Assembly: GCA_021777535.1 (NCBI GenBank) | Contig: JAJYDN010000009.1 | Location: 1-64,000, forward strand | Direction: 5' to 3' | Source of the DNA: Pseudomonadota bacterium | GTDB lineage: Bacteria > Pseudomonadota > Gammaproteobacteria > Acidiferrobacterales > Acidiferrobacteraceae | Length of the DNA stretch: 64,000 bases | Shown: positions 35,692 to 47,071 of the stretch, one piece after another | How the letters are laid out: each line of letters begins with the position of its first letter | Position numbering within the stretch: the stretch's first letter is position 1 | Made by a program: the position numbers and the translations under genes | The notes under the pieces: generated by a model | What the model was told of the DNA's origin: nothing | Seen by the model: the letters and a program-made list of their open reading frames with translations, nothing else | Databases searched by the model: none

Positions 35692-36255
35692 TTAGAAGCG
35701 GAACGTGCCCGCGAGCGAGAAGGAGTTGACGGCGCTGCCCATGAGCGAGGGCATGCCCGTGTACCGGTACTCCGCACGCACCCCTACCTGGGGCGTCACC
35801 TGGTAATTCAGGCCGGCACCGATCAGCAGGTGGACGCTCGAGGTGGACTCCTGGTAGTAGGGGAACGGATATTCGTTCACCGTGACGGTGGTCATGGAAT
35901 CGGCAAGGCCCGCGCGGCCATAGGCGGACAACTGCGGGATGAGGGGCCATGTAAAGACCGCGGAGGCCTCGATGTCCGAGGCCGAGGCATAGGCGGCGCC
36001 ACCTGTTCCGGAGACGTCGAAGGTCCCGTAATGGTCGTAGCCGACCTCGACCGCGAAGCGGCCGCGGTTGGCGATCCGGTAGGGCAGGCGATAGCCGCCG
36101 AAGATCGTAAAGCCCGTCGTGCCGTTGTACCCGGAGGCGCCGTTGAAGTTCACGCCCGCGCCGCCGTACCAGGGCGTCATCTGCGCCGCCGCGGCACCCG
36201 CCGCCCCAAATGACAGCGCAAGCGCAAGCGCGGATGCGACAAAACGTGTTCTCAT
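35692..36255 (-). CDS. Small outer membrane beta-barrel protein
   Basis: A 187-residue protein with a signal peptide (RTRFVASALALALSFGAAGAAAA, cleavage near residue 24). The mature part is an alternating strand pattern rich in Gly, Tyr and Thr (GGYRLPYRIANRGRFAVEVGYDHYG, HLLIGAGLNYQVTPQVGVRAEYRY) ending in Phe (LAGTFRF), the classic eight-stranded porin-like or OmpA-like barrel finish. The RBS GAGGAGAT precedes ATG 36255. It is monocistronic between a promoter region and the terminator at 35645-35681. The function is not predictable. Confidence 0.82.
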   Translation of the reverse strand: MRTRFVASALALALSFGAAGAAAAQMTPWYGGAGVNFNGASGYNGTTGFTIFGGYRLPYRIANRGRFAVEVGYDHYGTFDVSGTGGAAYASASDIEASAVFTWPLIPQLSAYGRAGLADSMTTVTVNEYPFPYYQESTSSVHLLIGAGLNYQVTPQVGVRAEYRYTGMPSLMGSAVNSFSLAGTFRF

Positions 36256-36463
36256 GCTGCAGATCTCCTCAGAATTGTTGTAGACGCGCCCGCTTTCCGT
36301 CCATGGGGGCGTGTGGCGCGTTCGTGTTTCTCTATGCAGGTAGCGGACGCATGCGCTTCCGTGCGGCGTGCGCAACGGCCGAGGCCGCCGCGCGGACTAT
36401 CGCAGCCCCCCGAGAACACTGTCAAGCCTGCCGCCGCCAGGGAGTGGACGACCGGCGGCGCAC

Positions 36464-36481
36464 CCCCGCCGGTCGGCGGGG
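36464..36481. other. G+C-rich hairpin in the omp-cytochrome intergenic region
   Basis: CCCCGCC (36464-36470) pairs perfectly with GGCGGGG (36475-36481) across a 4-nt loop. It lies upstream of the predicted cytochrome promoter and is on the far side of the barrel gene. Nothing else is recognised in 36256-36519. Confidence 0.4.
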
Positions 36482-36519
36482 TCGGCCGTCCCGGCGGCAG
36501 TATGGGACCAAAGGGGGCT

Positions 36520-36548
36520 TTGACAGACATCAATGGCAGAGCCATAGT
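36520..36548 (+). promoter_or_regulatory. Putative sigma70 promoter of the cytochrome b gene
   Basis: TTGACA (36520-36525, perfect -35) and CATAGT (36543-36548) are separated by 17 nt. The predicted start near 36555 puts the strong hairpin at 36565-36595 in the first 40 nt of the transcript. Confidence 0.55.
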
Positions 36549-36564
36549 GATTGCGCGTCTTTGG

Positions 36565-36595
36565 TGCGCCGAAAGGCCGGGGGCCTTTCGGCGCA
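36565..36595 (+). promoter_or_regulatory. Perfect 14-bp stem-loop in the cytochrome b leader
   Basis: TGCGCCGAAAGGCC (36565-36578) and GGCCTTTCGGCGCA (36582-36595) are perfect complements with a GGG loop. There is no U-tract after it, so it is not an ordinary terminator. It ends 42 nt before ATG 36638 and its own RBS (AGGAGGT near 36629) is free. An mRNA-stabilising or regulatory element is the simplest reading. Confidence 0.55.
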
Positions 36596-36637
36596 GGCCA
36601 GGCGCAGTGACCAGAACAGTGCGGTTTAGGAGGTGTT

Positions 36638-37204
36638 ATGGAGTTGCGTCCCTGGGATAGGATTACGCGCCTCATTCATCTGGCGCTGGCGATTACGGTA
36701 ACCACCGAGATGTTCACGGGTCTCGTCATAGCGGATGCCACGCGGCCCCGATGGTTGCTCATACACGCAGTAATCGGCGTCGCGACGACGGCGATCATCG
36801 TCGTGCACTGGATGTGGACATGGGCGCGCGGCGACCTGCGCGTGCTGTTTCCATGGAATCGGCCCGGGTTGCGGTTGGTCGGCGAGGAACTGGGGCAGAC
36901 CTTCCGCGGGAAACTTCCGGGCTACGGTAACGTAGTCGGGTTGTCGAGCTTCGCGCACGGACTGGGGTTGCTCGCGGTGACCGGCATGGCCGCCACCGGG
37001 TTCCTGATGTATTTGGTCATCCCGGGCGGCTACGGCCTGGCGGCGCACTCGAGCGCCTACGGCCTCTTTACGCTGCTCGCGACCTCCCATCTGTGGCTTT
37101 CGTATGGCGTCTGGGTGTACCTGGGCGGCCATGTGCTCTTCGCGGCCTTGCAGCAGATCCAGGGCCATCACGTATTGCGGCACCTCTACTCGGTCCGCAA
37201 CTAG
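36638..37204 (+). CDS. Cytochrome b561-type membrane protein
   Basis: A 188-residue protein with four hydrophobic segments (RLIHLALAITVTTEMFTGLVI, LLIHAVIGVATTAIIVVHWMW, GLGLLAVTGMAATGFLMYLVI and LATSHLWLSYGVWVYLGGHVL). Histidines at 14, 43, 57, 107, 137, 151 and 165 sit in or near membrane segments, which fits the di-haem cytochrome b561 / Ni,Fe-hydrogenase b-subunit superfamily. There is no hydrogenase, formate dehydrogenase or cytochrome c gene next to it, so the partner is unknown. Strong RBS AGGAGGT. The gene is followed by a good terminator at 37211-37240 and is probably monocistronic. Confidence 0.8.
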   Translation: MELRPWDRITRLIHLALAITVTTEMFTGLVIADATRPRWLLIHAVIGVATTAIIVVHWMWTWARGDLRVLFPWNRPGLRLVGEELGQTFRGKLPGYGNVVGLSSFAHGLGLLAVTGMAATGFLMYLVIPGGYGLAAHSSAYGLFTLLATSHLWLSYGVWVYLGGHVLFAALQQIQGHHVLRHLYSVRN

Positions 37205-37210
37205 CATCGC

Positions 37211-37240
37211 GGGCGGGCCAGAAATGGCCCGCCCCTTCCT
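37211..37240 (+). terminator. Rho-independent terminator of the cytochrome b gene
   Basis: GGGCGGGCCA (37211-37220), loop GAAA, TGGCCCGCCC (37225-37234) followed by CTTCCT. A ten-base perfect stem with a GNRA loop right after the stop codon. Confidence 0.65.
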
Positions 37241-37587
37241 GTCCGGACACCCCGGCCGTCCGCCCCCGCAGCCGGCAGCTACCACCAGAAAGCGGGAAGA
37301 ATGCGCGGCTTCCCGTGGCGACCGGGGCCGCCACGGGCGCCTGATCGGCTGTGCACAGGCAGGGCGCCCTTGCCGCTCGGCATGATCGGGGCCGGCCCCG
37401 CGGGTTCATCCGCAAACCGGATTGCAGGCGATGGCGGTTTTGGGCATGGCGCCGCCCCCGCTTTGGCTTTTTCCACCGTCACCGCCGCAGGGCGACCGGG
37501 GCGCAATGTCCGGGGCGCACGGCGGCAAACGGGCCGACGCGGGAAGAATGGATTGTGGAGAACCGCGGAAGAAGCCGCAGGCTGGAA
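37241..37587. other. 347-bp gap without a supported gene
   Basis: Open frames that cross it on both strands carry no recognisable domain, and one minus-strand frame is only an artefact that runs through tRNA-Phe. Nothing functional is seen apart from being downstream of tRNA-Phe on the minus strand. Confidence 0.5.
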
Positions 37588-37663
<76 letters not shown>

Positions 37664-37753
37664 GAAAGGGCGCATTTAAACCGCTCGGACCCGTTGCGTC
37701 AAGGGCAGCAGACAAAAGCCCCGCGTGACGCGGCAGCAGCAGCGGCTTTCCGT

Positions 37754-37759
37754 TATGAT
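37754..37759 (+). promoter_or_regulatory. Putative -10 for leaderless CCAEP radical SAM gene
   Basis: TATGAT ends 6 nt before ATG 37766 (GGGGCC in between, no ribosome-binding function likely). A start at the A of the ATG is predicted. Confidence 0.4.
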
Positions 37760-37765
37760 GGGGCC

Positions 37766-39148
37766 ATGCGGATTCTTCTCGCCAGCCCCTACGAGATCGG
37801 ACGGCAACCTTTCGCGCTCGCGCATCCGGCCGCGGTCTTGCGGCAAGCCGGACATGATGTGCGCTGCGTGGACTTGAGCCTCGGTGCCCTGCCGTGGGAC
37901 AACCTCGCCGAATTCGGTCTGATCGCGGTCAGCGTCGTCATGCACACGGCGACACGCATCGCGGCCCGCCTGCTGCCGCGCATCCGTGAGCACGCGCCGG
38001 CGGCCCGCATCGTCTGCTACGGCCTCTACGGCCCGGCGCACACGGCGGCGCTCACCGCACTCGGCGCCGACACCGTCCTGGGCCCCGAATGCGAGGACGC
38101 GCTGCTCGATTTCGCCGGTGACGTGGAAGGCCGCCCCCCGGAAGAGCCCGCCGCGCGCGCGACCTTCGTCGTGCCCGACCGGCGCGATCTGCCGGACCTC
38201 AGGCGCTACGCGCAGCTGATCGGGCCGGGCGATGCGCGCAAGACGGTGGCCTTCGCGGAGACCACACGGGGCTGCAAGCATCTGTGCCGCCACTGCCCGG
38301 TGGTGCCGGTTTATCGCGGACGCTTCCGGGCGCTGCCGCGCGATGTCGTGTTGGCGGACATCCATCAGCAGATCGAGCGGGGCGCGACGCATGTATCGTT
38401 TGGGGATTCCGACTTTTTGAACGGCCCCGCCCACGCAGTGCGCATCGCCGGGGCCTTGCACGAACAATGGCCCCATGTGACGTTCGACGCGACCATCAAG
38501 ATCTCGCACATCTGCCAGCACCCGGACATCATCCGCCGGCTCGCGGCCTGCGGCTGCGTGCTCATCACGAGTGCGGTCGAATCGTTCGACGACGCCGTGC
38601 TTGCGCATCTCGCCAAAGGTCATACGGCGGCCGATACGTTTGCGGCGGCGGCCATCGTCCGGGAGGCCGGCGTCAGCCTCTTGCCCACGTTCGTGCCGTT
38701 CACGCCCTGGACGACGCTGGATGGCTATCGCGAGCTGCTTTTGTCTATCAGGGACCTGGGCTGGGTGGATACGGTGGCACCGATCCAGCTCGCGATCCGC
38801 CTGCTCGTGCCCGCGGGCTCCCATTTGCTCGACCTGCCCGGGTTCGGGCGCCACCTCGGCGCGTTCGCAGCCGAACAGTTCGGCTTTCCCTGGGTGCACG
38901 AGGATCCCCGCGTGGACGCCCTGCAAAGGGCCGTGCAACGGCGCGTGGAGGAGGCGGACGAGAAAAAGGAGACGCGCCGCGATACGTTCGGCGCCTTGTG
39001 GGCGCTTGCGCACGGCGCGTGCGGGCTCGCGGTGCCGCCGCTCGCCTGTCCGGACGCGGCGCTACCCGCCTTCCGGCTCTCGGAGCCCTGGTATTGTTGT
39101 GCGGAGCCGACGACGGCGCAGCTTGCGGTCGCCGACGCGTCGGCCTAG
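37766..39148 (+). CDS. CCAEP-tail B12-binding radical SAM protein
   Basis: A 460-residue protein. The N-terminal third (MRILLASPYEIGRQPFALAH ... LGPECEDALLDFAGD) resembles a B12-binding Rossmann domain. The radical SAM core has TTRGCKHLCRHCP with Cys170, Cys174 and Cys177 for the 4Fe-4S cluster, then GDSDFLN and ATIKISHIC. The C-terminus has LSEPWYCCAEP, Cys444-Cys445-Ala-Glu-Pro, the mark of the CUAEP/CCAEP-tail radical SAM (seleno)protein family, in which the first or second Cys is selenocysteine in some genomes. Here both codons are TGT. The substrate is unknown. It appears to be monocistronic, between tRNA-Phe and convergent yggX. Confidence 0.85.
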   Translation: MRILLASPYEIGRQPFALAHPAAVLRQAGHDVRCVDLSLGALPWDNLAEFGLIAVSVVMHTATRIAARLLPRIREHAPAARIVCYGLYGPAHTAALTALGADTVLGPECEDALLDFAGDVEGRPPEEPAARATFVVPDRRDLPDLRRYAQLIGPGDARKTVAFAETTRGCKHLCRHCPVVPVYRGRFRALPRDVVLADIHQQIERGATHVSFGDSDFLNGPAHAVRIAGALHEQWPHVTFDATIKISHICQHPDIIRRLAACGCVLITSAVESFDDAVLAHLAKGHTAADTFAAAAIVREAGVSLLPTFVPFTPWTTLDGYRELLLSIRDLGWVDTVAPIQLAIRLLVPAGSHLLDLPGFGRHLGAFAAEQFGFPWVHEDPRVDALQRAVQRRVEEADEKKETRRDTFGALWALAHGACGLAVPPLACPDAALPAFRLSEPWYCCAEPTTAQLAVADASA

Positions 39149-39157
39149 CGCCGACAG

Positions 39158-39433
39158 CTACCCGTTTGCCGGGGGGACGTAGCCTTCGGGGGCGCTGGAG
39201 CCTGCGCCGAAAAGGAAATTCTCCATCTCCTTTTCCAGGAACTTGCGCGCCTTGGGGTCCATCGGCGTGAGACGGTATTCATTGATGAGCATCGTCTGGT
39301 GGCTCATCCACTGCTGCCACGCTTCCTTCGATATCTCTTTGTAGATCCGTTTGCCGAGCTCGCCCGGATAGGGGGGGTAGTCGAGTCCCTCTGCTTCGCG
39401 TTTGAGTTTGGCGCAGACGATGGTGCGGCTCAT
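39158..39433 (-). CDS. yggX: Fe(2+)-trafficking protein YggX
   Basis: A 91-residue YggX/UPF0269 protein: [33 protein letters not shown] with Cys7, then [18 protein letters not shown], and [19 protein letters not shown]. YggX protects Fe-S clusters from oxidative damage. It is coupled by a 4-nt overlap to mutY, as in E. coli, where MutY itself needs an Fe-S cluster. Only 9 bp separate it from the convergent CCAEP radical SAM gene. Confidence 0.96.
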   Translation of the reverse strand: MSRTIVCAKLKREAEGLDYPPYPGELGKRIYKEISKEAWQQWMSHQTMLINEYRLTPMDPKARKFLEKEMENFLFGAGSSAPEGYVPPANG

Positions 39434-40446
39434 GGGAGGTCCTTTATGCGATTCAACAGGCGACCAACCGGGGCGGACACGCCGGGTGCCGGCTGATCGA
39501 GCGGATGCCACATCATATCGCTTCCCGGCGGGGGTGTGGAGGGCCCCGCCCGCACCTGCGCCAAGACAGGCTGGATGTGCAGCGCAAAGTGCGTGAAGTG
39601 ATGAACGACGGGCGCGAGAAGCTGGTGATCCAGGAGATCGACCCCGCACGCGCCAAGGCAGTCCCGCGCATCTTCCGGACGCGCGCATTCGGGCAGGCTC
39701 CAGAGCCCGCCCCAGATACCCTCTGCGGGGCGGCGCACGAGCAGAACCCGGCGGTCGCTCCGGCGGGCCAGCAGCAAAGTCGCCTGGCGCGCAGGCTTTG
39801 CCGGCCGCACCCGCGCGGGCGCATCCCCCGTGAAGCGGCAATCCCCCTTTAGCGGACAATCGAGGCAGGCGGGCACCTTCCGGCAGACGAGGGCGCCGAG
39901 ATCCATGACCGCCTGGGTGTAATCCTCGATCCGGTCGGGAGGCAGCTTCTCCTCGGCGTATGCCCACAGGCGGCGCGTGAGCACCGCACCCGTTGCGTGT
40001 TCATCGTGGTAGCGGCGCAGCACCCGGCGCACGTTGGCATCCAGGATGGGCGCACGGACGCCGAAGGCGAAGGCGGCGATCGCGCCGGCCGTCGACCGGC
40101 CGATTCCCGGCAACGCGGCAAGCCCCGCTACGCTGCGCGGCCATTGCCCGCCGTAGTCGGCGACGATCCGCCGCGCGGCTGCGTGGAGATTGCGGGCGCG
40201 CGCGTAGTAGCCGAGCCCGGCCCAGTGGCGCATGACGTCTTCGAGAGGGGCCCCGGCAAGCGCCTCGACACTCGGGAAGCGTGCGAGAAAGGCGCCGAAA
40301 TAGGGGATGGCGCTGCGCACGGTGGTCTGTTGCAGCATGATCTCCGACACCCAGCGGCGGTAGGGGCAGGGAACCTGCCAGGGCAAGCCGCGCCGGCCGT
40401 GGGCGTCATACCAGCCGAGGAGGGCGGCGGCGAAAGACCCCGCCAT
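39430..40446 (-). CDS. mutY: A/G-specific adenine glycosylase MutY
   Basis: A 338-residue DNA repair glycosylase that removes adenine opposite 8-oxoguanine. The helix-hairpin-helix is [12 protein letters not shown], catalytic Asp is in [10 protein letters not shown], and the 4Fe-4S loop is [16 protein letters not shown] (C-x6-C-x2-C-x5-C). The C-terminal NUDIX-like half starts at [18 protein letters not shown] and recognises 8-oxoG. The true ATG is at 40446, sharing one base with the asmA stop (TGATG); the preceding TTG is not needed. The arrangement asmA-mutY-yggX is a normal gammaproteobacterial operon. Confidence 0.96.
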   Translation of the reverse strand: MAGSFAAALLGWYDAHGRRGLPWQVPCPYRRWVSEIMLQQTTVRSAIPYFGAFLARFPSVEALAGAPLEDVMRHWAGLGYYARARNLHAAARRIVADYGGQWPRSVAGLAALPGIGRSTAGAIAAFAFGVRAPILDANVRRVLRRYHDEHATGAVLTRRLWAYAEEKLPPDRIEDYTQAVMDLGALVCRKVPACLDCPLKGDCRFTGDAPARVRPAKPARQATLLLARRSDRRVLLVRRPAEGIWGGLWSLPECARPEDARDCLGACGVDLLDHQLLAPVVHHFTHFALHIQPVLAQVRAGPSTPPPGSDMMWHPLDQPAPGVSAPVGRLLNRIKDLP

Positions 40447-42320
40447 CAATGCAGCCCGAAGATATTTTCGAGCGTATGGCCCAGGTGGCGGACGGCAGAA
40501 TGGAGTTTCTTCTGGGTGCCGGGCTCGCCGAGCAGGCGGCCCACGGCGATGCCAAAGCGCATGTGGCCGAAGGGGCCCTGGACGTTCACCGGCACGGTAA
40601 AGCCGCTCGGCAGCGACACGCGCAAGAGATAATCGAGAGAGCGGTTCGGCAGGTCGATCGTGCCCTGGCCGTGGACCACCGCCCGCGAAGTCTTCATATA
40701 CAGGTCGTTGGTATGGGCGACGCCATTGACCAGGGTGGCGCTTGCGCGCAGGTTCTGGAAGGCGGTGCCCGCGACCTTTTTCAGGCGGTGGGTGCCGGCC
40801 GCGATGCGCGGGTCGGACGCGATGAAATCGAGGTCCAGCCCGCGCAGCATGCCGTGGTCGATGGCAAGATTCGCCTGGCCCGTGAGCGTACGCTCGATCG
40901 CCGCGGCGCTGCGCCCCTGGGCATGGAGTTGCGCCTGTCCGCGCAACACACCGGAAAAGGCGCGGGTGAGCCCCGTCGCCCGCAGCAAAGGGCCGACCTG
41001 GACGCCCTGGAGCTGGCCGCCGAGCGAGACCGGTGGTACCGCGAGCGCCTCGTTGGCAACGACATGGCCGGCGAAAGACCCGCCGTACAGATCGGCATGG
41101 ACCGGGTCGAGGCGGGCAAGACCGTGATCGAGATCGAGCGGGACGGTCACGTGGGTGAGGACCACGCGCTTCCAGGTGAGTTGACCGATGCGGAGCAGGC
41201 CGCGCACGACGAGCGTGTCGAGGGCGCTGGGGGCGTGGGCGGCGGGCACCTGGGCTGTGGGCGCGGGGGCCGCCTTTGCGGGGGTCGCCGCGGGCAGATA
41301 GCGGCCGGGCGCAAAGCGGTCGATGTCGAGATCGGCCCTGTAGATGTGGGTGCGGCTATCGAGGCCGAGCCGGCCTGTCATGGTGCTGTCGTCGAGATGG
41401 AAAACGAGGGGCGCGAGCAGGAAACCCGCGGGGCCATATGTAAAGGCTGCGTGCGCCGAAACGCGGGTCCATGCCTTCGGGCTCGTGGGCACATAGTGCA
41501 GGTCGAGCGCCTTGAACAAGGGCCGGGGCGCGAAGCGCGGGACCCGCACAGTGCCGTGCGCCTCGATGCCGCCCGAACCCGTGGCCGCTTCGATGTCGCC
41601 GTCGAGGGCCAGCGTCGCCAGCTCGAAATGGAAAGGTGAGAGGCGGTAGTGGCCCTGCGAGATCGTCGCCTGCGTGGTCAGGCGGAAGGGTGCGCCAAGA
41701 GAGGCGGTATGGAGACGGCCGCTCGCGGTGATCTGGATGGGACGGTTGAGTGCGATGGCGCCGGTGTGCACGAAGAGATGCGAGAGCGCTTCGGTCTTGT
41801 GCTGCGCAAGATCGGTATAGCGGACGGTGGCGTCGCGCACGGACAGGCCGGCGGCCTGCAACACCTTGAAGACGGGCGCCTCCCTGGCCTCGGCGGCGGA
41901 CTGCGCAGGCGTGGAAGAGGGCGCGCTTTTGGCGGTTGTAAACCGCCAGTTGTCGACACCGCTCCCGCGCGTTTCGAGGTTCAGGGTCAGATGCGTCAGG
42001 ACGATGCGGCGGATGACGAGCCGCTTGTCGAGAAGAGGCAGGAGCCTGACTTCGACTACCGCGTCGTCGACTGTCGCGAGAGGTGCTGCACCAAAACCCG
42101 GGGCGTTGCCGATCACCGCGCCGTCCAGGCGTACACCGAGCCAGGGAAAGAGGGCGAGACGCAGATGGTCGATGGTCACGCGGCGTCCGGTCGCGGCACT
42201 CAGGGCCGCTACGGCCCGGCCCTTCACCGCGCTCAGGTTCACGAGGGCAGGCAGTGCGAGGACGATCGCGACACATGCCGCGACGACTATGCCGAGTGCG
42301 ACCAGGAGACGTCTTTTCAA
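40446..42320 (-). CDS. asmA: AsmA family protein
   Basis: A 624-residue AsmA-like protein with one N-terminal membrane anchor (LLVALGIVVAACVAIVLALPALVNL) and a long periplasmic part of repeating beta-strand units; the C-terminal block GTAFQNLRASATLVNGVAHTNDLYMKTSRA is the AsmA signature. These bridge-like proteins are thought to affect lipid movement to the outer membrane. TTG 42320 is used as start: AAGGA lies 8 nt upstream, and no better start precedes the membrane anchor. It is the first gene of the asmA-mutY-yggX operon. Confidence 0.88.
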   Translation of the reverse strand: MKRRLLVALGIVVAACVAIVLALPALVNLSAVKGRAVAALSAATGRRVTIDHLRLALFPWLGVRLDGAVIGNAPGFGAAPLATVDDAVVEVRLLPLLDKRLVIRRIVLTHLTLNLETRGSGVDNWRFTTAKSAPSSTPAQSAAEAREAPVFKVLQAAGLSVRDATVRYTDLAQHKTEALSHLFVHTGAIALNRPIQITASGRLHTASLGAPFRLTTQATISQGHYRLSPFHFELATLALDGDIEAATGSGGIEAHGTVRVPRFAPRPLFKALDLHYVPTSPKAWTRVSAHAAFTYGPAGFLLAPLVFHLDDSTMTGRLGLDSRTHIYRADLDIDRFAPGRYLPAATPAKAAPAPTAQVPAAHAPSALDTLVVRGLLRIGQLTWKRVVLTHVTVPLDLDHGLARLDPVHADLYGGSFAGHVVANEALAVPPVSLGGQLQGVQVGPLLRATGLTRAFSGVLRGQAQLHAQGRSAAAIERTLTGQANLAIDHGMLRGLDLDFIASDPRIAAGTHRLKKVAGTAFQNLRASATLVNGVAHTNDLYMKTSRAVVHGQGTIDLPNRSLDYLLRVSLPSGFTVPVNVQGPFGHMRFGIAVGRLLGEPGTQKKLHSAVRHLGHTLENIFGLH

Positions 42321-42403
42321 GCGGTCCGTCCTTAAATGGAGATGCCCGTGCCGCAGGTTCCGCCGGGGGAGGCGTTCGCCAGCGCCACTCCCGTCTTAGA
42401 CCG

Positions 42404-42477
42404 TGGAGCGGGTGAAGGGAATCGAACCCTCGTCGTAAGCTTGGGAAGCTTCTGCTCTACCATTGAGCTACACCCGC
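42404..42477 (-). tRNA. tRNA-Gly (anticodon CCC)
   Basis: A 74-nt cloverleaf with encoded CCA. Acceptor 5' GCGGGTG, D-arm AGCTCAATGGTAGAGC, anticodon loop CTTCCCA giving CCC, T-arm GGGTTCGATTCCC. Matches the bacterial Gly-CCC layout. Confidence 0.95.
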
Positions 42478-42540
42478 AATGGCGTGCTGCGGCGCGAGGC
42501 CATACAATATACCGAGGCGTCCAGATCCACAACCATTCCT

Positions 42541-42741
42541 ATGCAGATCACAGTCAATGGCGAGGCGCGGGGCAGTGAGCGCGCACTGTCGATATCCGCG
42601 TTGCTTGAAGAGATGGGCCTTGGCCAGCGGCGCGTTGCGGTCGAGGTCAATGAAGTCATCGTGCCGCGCAGCCTCCACGGACAGCACATGCTCGCCGAGG
42701 GAGACCGCGTGGAAGTCGTGCAGGCTATCGGAGGGGGTTAG
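42541..42741 (+). CDS. thiS: Sulfur carrier protein ThiS
   Basis: A 66-residue ubiquitin-like protein that ends in Gly-Gly (VQAIGGG), the site for thiocarboxylation in thiazole synthesis. Start block [10 protein letters not shown] and central [14 protein letters not shown] match ThiS. ATG 42541 is used because it begins the ubiquitin-like strand. thiG follows one base after its stop, so the pair is coupled. Confidence 0.94.
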   Translation: MQITVNGEARGSERALSISALLEEMGLGQRRVAVEVNEVIVPRSLHGQHMLAEGDRVEVVQAIGGG

Positions 42742-42742
42742 A

Positions 42743-43522
42743 GTGAAAGATACATGGAGCGTCGCGGGGCGCGAGTTCCAGTCGCGGCTGCTCGTCGGAA
42801 CCGGCAAGTACCGCGACCACGAACAGACGCGCGCAGCCATCGAGGCAAGCGGCGCGGAAATCGTCACGATCGCCGTGCGGCGCACGAACATCGGCCAAAA
42901 AGAGGGCGAGCCCAACCTGCTCGACGTGTTGCCGCCGAGCCGCTATACGATCCTGCCGAACACGGCGGGTTGTTACAGCGCGGAAGAGGCCGTGCGGACC
43001 TGCCGGCTCGCCCGCGAACTGCTCGACGGTCACACGCTCGTCAAGCTCGAGGTCATCGGCGACCAGCAGAGTCTCTTTCCGGACATGGCGGAGACCCTGA
43101 AGGCGGCCGCGACGCTGGTGAAGGAAGGGTTCGCGGTGATGGTGTACACGACGGACGATCCCGTCGCGGCAAAGCGCCTCGAGGAGATGGGGTGCGTCGC
43201 CGTGATGCCGCTTGCCGCGCCGATCGGGTCGGGCCTTGGCATCCGTAACCCGTACAACATCCGCCTCATCGTGGAAAATGCCCGCGTGCCGATACTGGTA
43301 GATGCCGGCGTCGGTACCGCGTCGGATGCCGCGGTGGCGATGGAATTGGGCTGCGATGGCGTGCTCATGAATACGGCGATCGCGGCGGCGCGCGATCCGG
43401 TGCTGATGGCCCAGGCGATGCGCAAGGGCGTCGAGGCCGGGCGCGAGGCCTATCGCGCGGGACGCATGCCGCGGCGGTTTGCCGCCGATCCGTCATCGCC
43501 GCTTGCGGGCCTGATCGCGTGA
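42743..43522 (+). CDS. thiG: Thiazole synthase ThiG
   Basis: A 259-residue enzyme that forms the thiazole phosphate of thiamine from DXP, dehydroglycine and ThiS-thiocarboxylate. The Schiff-base lysine is Lys101 in LVKLEVIGD. Phosphate-binding blocks [18 protein letters not shown] and [22 protein letters not shown] are present. GTG 42743 is one base after thiS; it is coupled to trmB by a GTGA overlap at 43519. thiC is 20 kb away; thiO, thiE, thiD are not in the window. Confidence 0.96.
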   Translation: MKDTWSVAGREFQSRLLVGTGKYRDHEQTRAAIEASGAEIVTIAVRRTNIGQKEGEPNLLDVLPPSRYTILPNTAGCYSAEEAVRTCRLARELLDGHTLVKLEVIGDQQSLFPDMAETLKAAATLVKEGFAVMVYTTDDPVAAKRLEEMGCVAVMPLAAPIGSGLGIRNPYNIRLIVENARVPILVDAGVGTASDAAVAMELGCDGVLMNTAIAAARDPVLMAQAMRKGVEAGREAYRAGRMPRRFAADPSSPLAGLIA

Positions 43523-44169
43523 ACGCACCCCAGCGCCTGGTGCGCAGCTACGTCCGCCGCGAACGGCCGTTCAAGGAAAGCCAGAAGGCGGACTGGGGAC
43601 GGCTGTGGGCTGTCTACGGCGTAGAGCCCGAAGGCTGGGTCCAGGCGGCCGCGGCACAGCCTGCCATCCTCGATATCGGTTTCGGGGACGCGGAGGCCTT
43701 GTTGGCGATGGCGGCTGCCGACCCAAGCCGCCGCTACGTGGGCGTCGAGATGTACAGGACGGGGCTGCTGAAGGCGATGCGCGGCGCCGAACGCGAGGGG
43801 CTGTCGAACCTGCGCGTCATCGAGGCCGACGCCAAGGACGTGCTCGCGGTGTTGCCGGCAGGGAGCCTTGCGGGCGCGCATGTGTTTTTTCCGGATCCGT
43901 GGCCCAAGACGCGTCACCACAAAAGGAGGCTGGTCAACGCGGCCTTCGTGGGCGCGCTCGTGCGGGTCCTGCGCCCGGGCGGCATCATCCATATGGCGAC
44001 CGACTGGGAAGATTACGCGGTGGAGGCGGCAGATCTTTTTGGCGCCTTTGCGTTACTCGAGCCCCTTGCACAAGACCGCAAGGGACGCCCGGAAACCCGT
44101 TTCGAGCGGCGCGGGTGGCGCCTGGGTCACGAAAGCTTCGACTTGCGCTACCGGCGGCGGGAAGGCTAG
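43519..44169 (+). CDS. trmB: tRNA (guanine-N7)-methyltransferase
   Basis: A 216-residue SAM enzyme that forms m7G46 in t[19 protein letters not shown] is the SAM motif and [15 protein letters not shown] is the TrmB signature. The N-terminus [18 protein letters not shown] is as expected. GTG 43519 overlaps the thiG stop by 4 nt. It converges on rof with 4 bp overlap. Confidence 0.96.
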   Translation: MNAPQRLVRSYVRRERPFKESQKADWGRLWAVYGVEPEGWVQAAAAQPAILDIGFGDAEALLAMAAADPSRRYVGVEMYRTGLLKAMRGAEREGLSNLRVIEADAKDVLAVLPAGSLAGAHVFFPDPWPKTRHHKRRLVNAAFVGALVRVLRPGGIIHMATDWEDYAVEAADLFGAFALLEPLAQDRKGRPETRFERRGWRLGHESFDLRYRRREG

Positions 44170-44393
44170 CGCAGGCGGATACGGTCGAGCCGGACACGAT
44201 GGCGGGCGCCGTGCAGGACCTCGAACGTGAGAAACTCCTCGCCCGCCACGGTCTCGATTGCGAGCGGGCGGACACTGTCTTCGTGCCAGGCGCCATTTTC
44301 CTGCCACCGCACTGTCAGAATGTGCCGCAACAGGATTGCGCATTCGTATTCATCGTGTAGTCCGCAGGCGATCGGGGTGTAGGATTCGGTCAT
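44166..44393 (-). CDS. rof: Rho-binding antiterminator (Rof/YaeO-like)
   Basis: A 75-residue protein matching the Rof fold: TESYTPIACGLHDEYECAILLR (Rof: YxPIxCxxxDxLExAxxxxHxL), then the strand LTVRWQEN and the end RHRVRLDRIRL. Rof binds the Rho N-terminal domain and blocks RNA entry. Its partner, rho, is at the start of this window. The upstream 206 bp to gyrB hold no gene I can support. Confidence 0.82.
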   Translation of the reverse strand: MTESYTPIACGLHDEYECAILLRHILTVRWQENGAWHEDSVRPLAIETVAGEEFLTFEVLHGARHRVRLDRIRLR

Positions 44394-44599
44394 ATTCCGT
44401 GGCGCGCTCCATGTCCGAGGCCGCCGCGTTGCGCGAACCTTCCGCGCGGTCGCACCGGCCGTGTGAGAAAGGACGAGAAGCGCCCGCCTTACGCCCGGCC
44501 AAGACGCGTCCCGGTATAACCTTCAGTGTAGAGCGGATCCCGCGGGCACCGGGATCGGACACGCAGGGCCGCGCCGGGAGAGGCCGCCGTCAGGCGTTG

Positions 44600-47041
<2,442 letters not shown>

Positions 47042-47071
47042 TTATTCTAACATAAAGACAGTAAAGCAGTC

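Noticed and set aside
39089-39109. Selenocysteine at the CCAEP tail
   Set aside because: Both codons are TGT; no in-frame TGA there and no need for a SECIS element.
42332-42532. Minus-strand open frame with [25 protein letters not shown]
   Set aside because: It is a reading frame through tRNA-Gly; same artefact as above.
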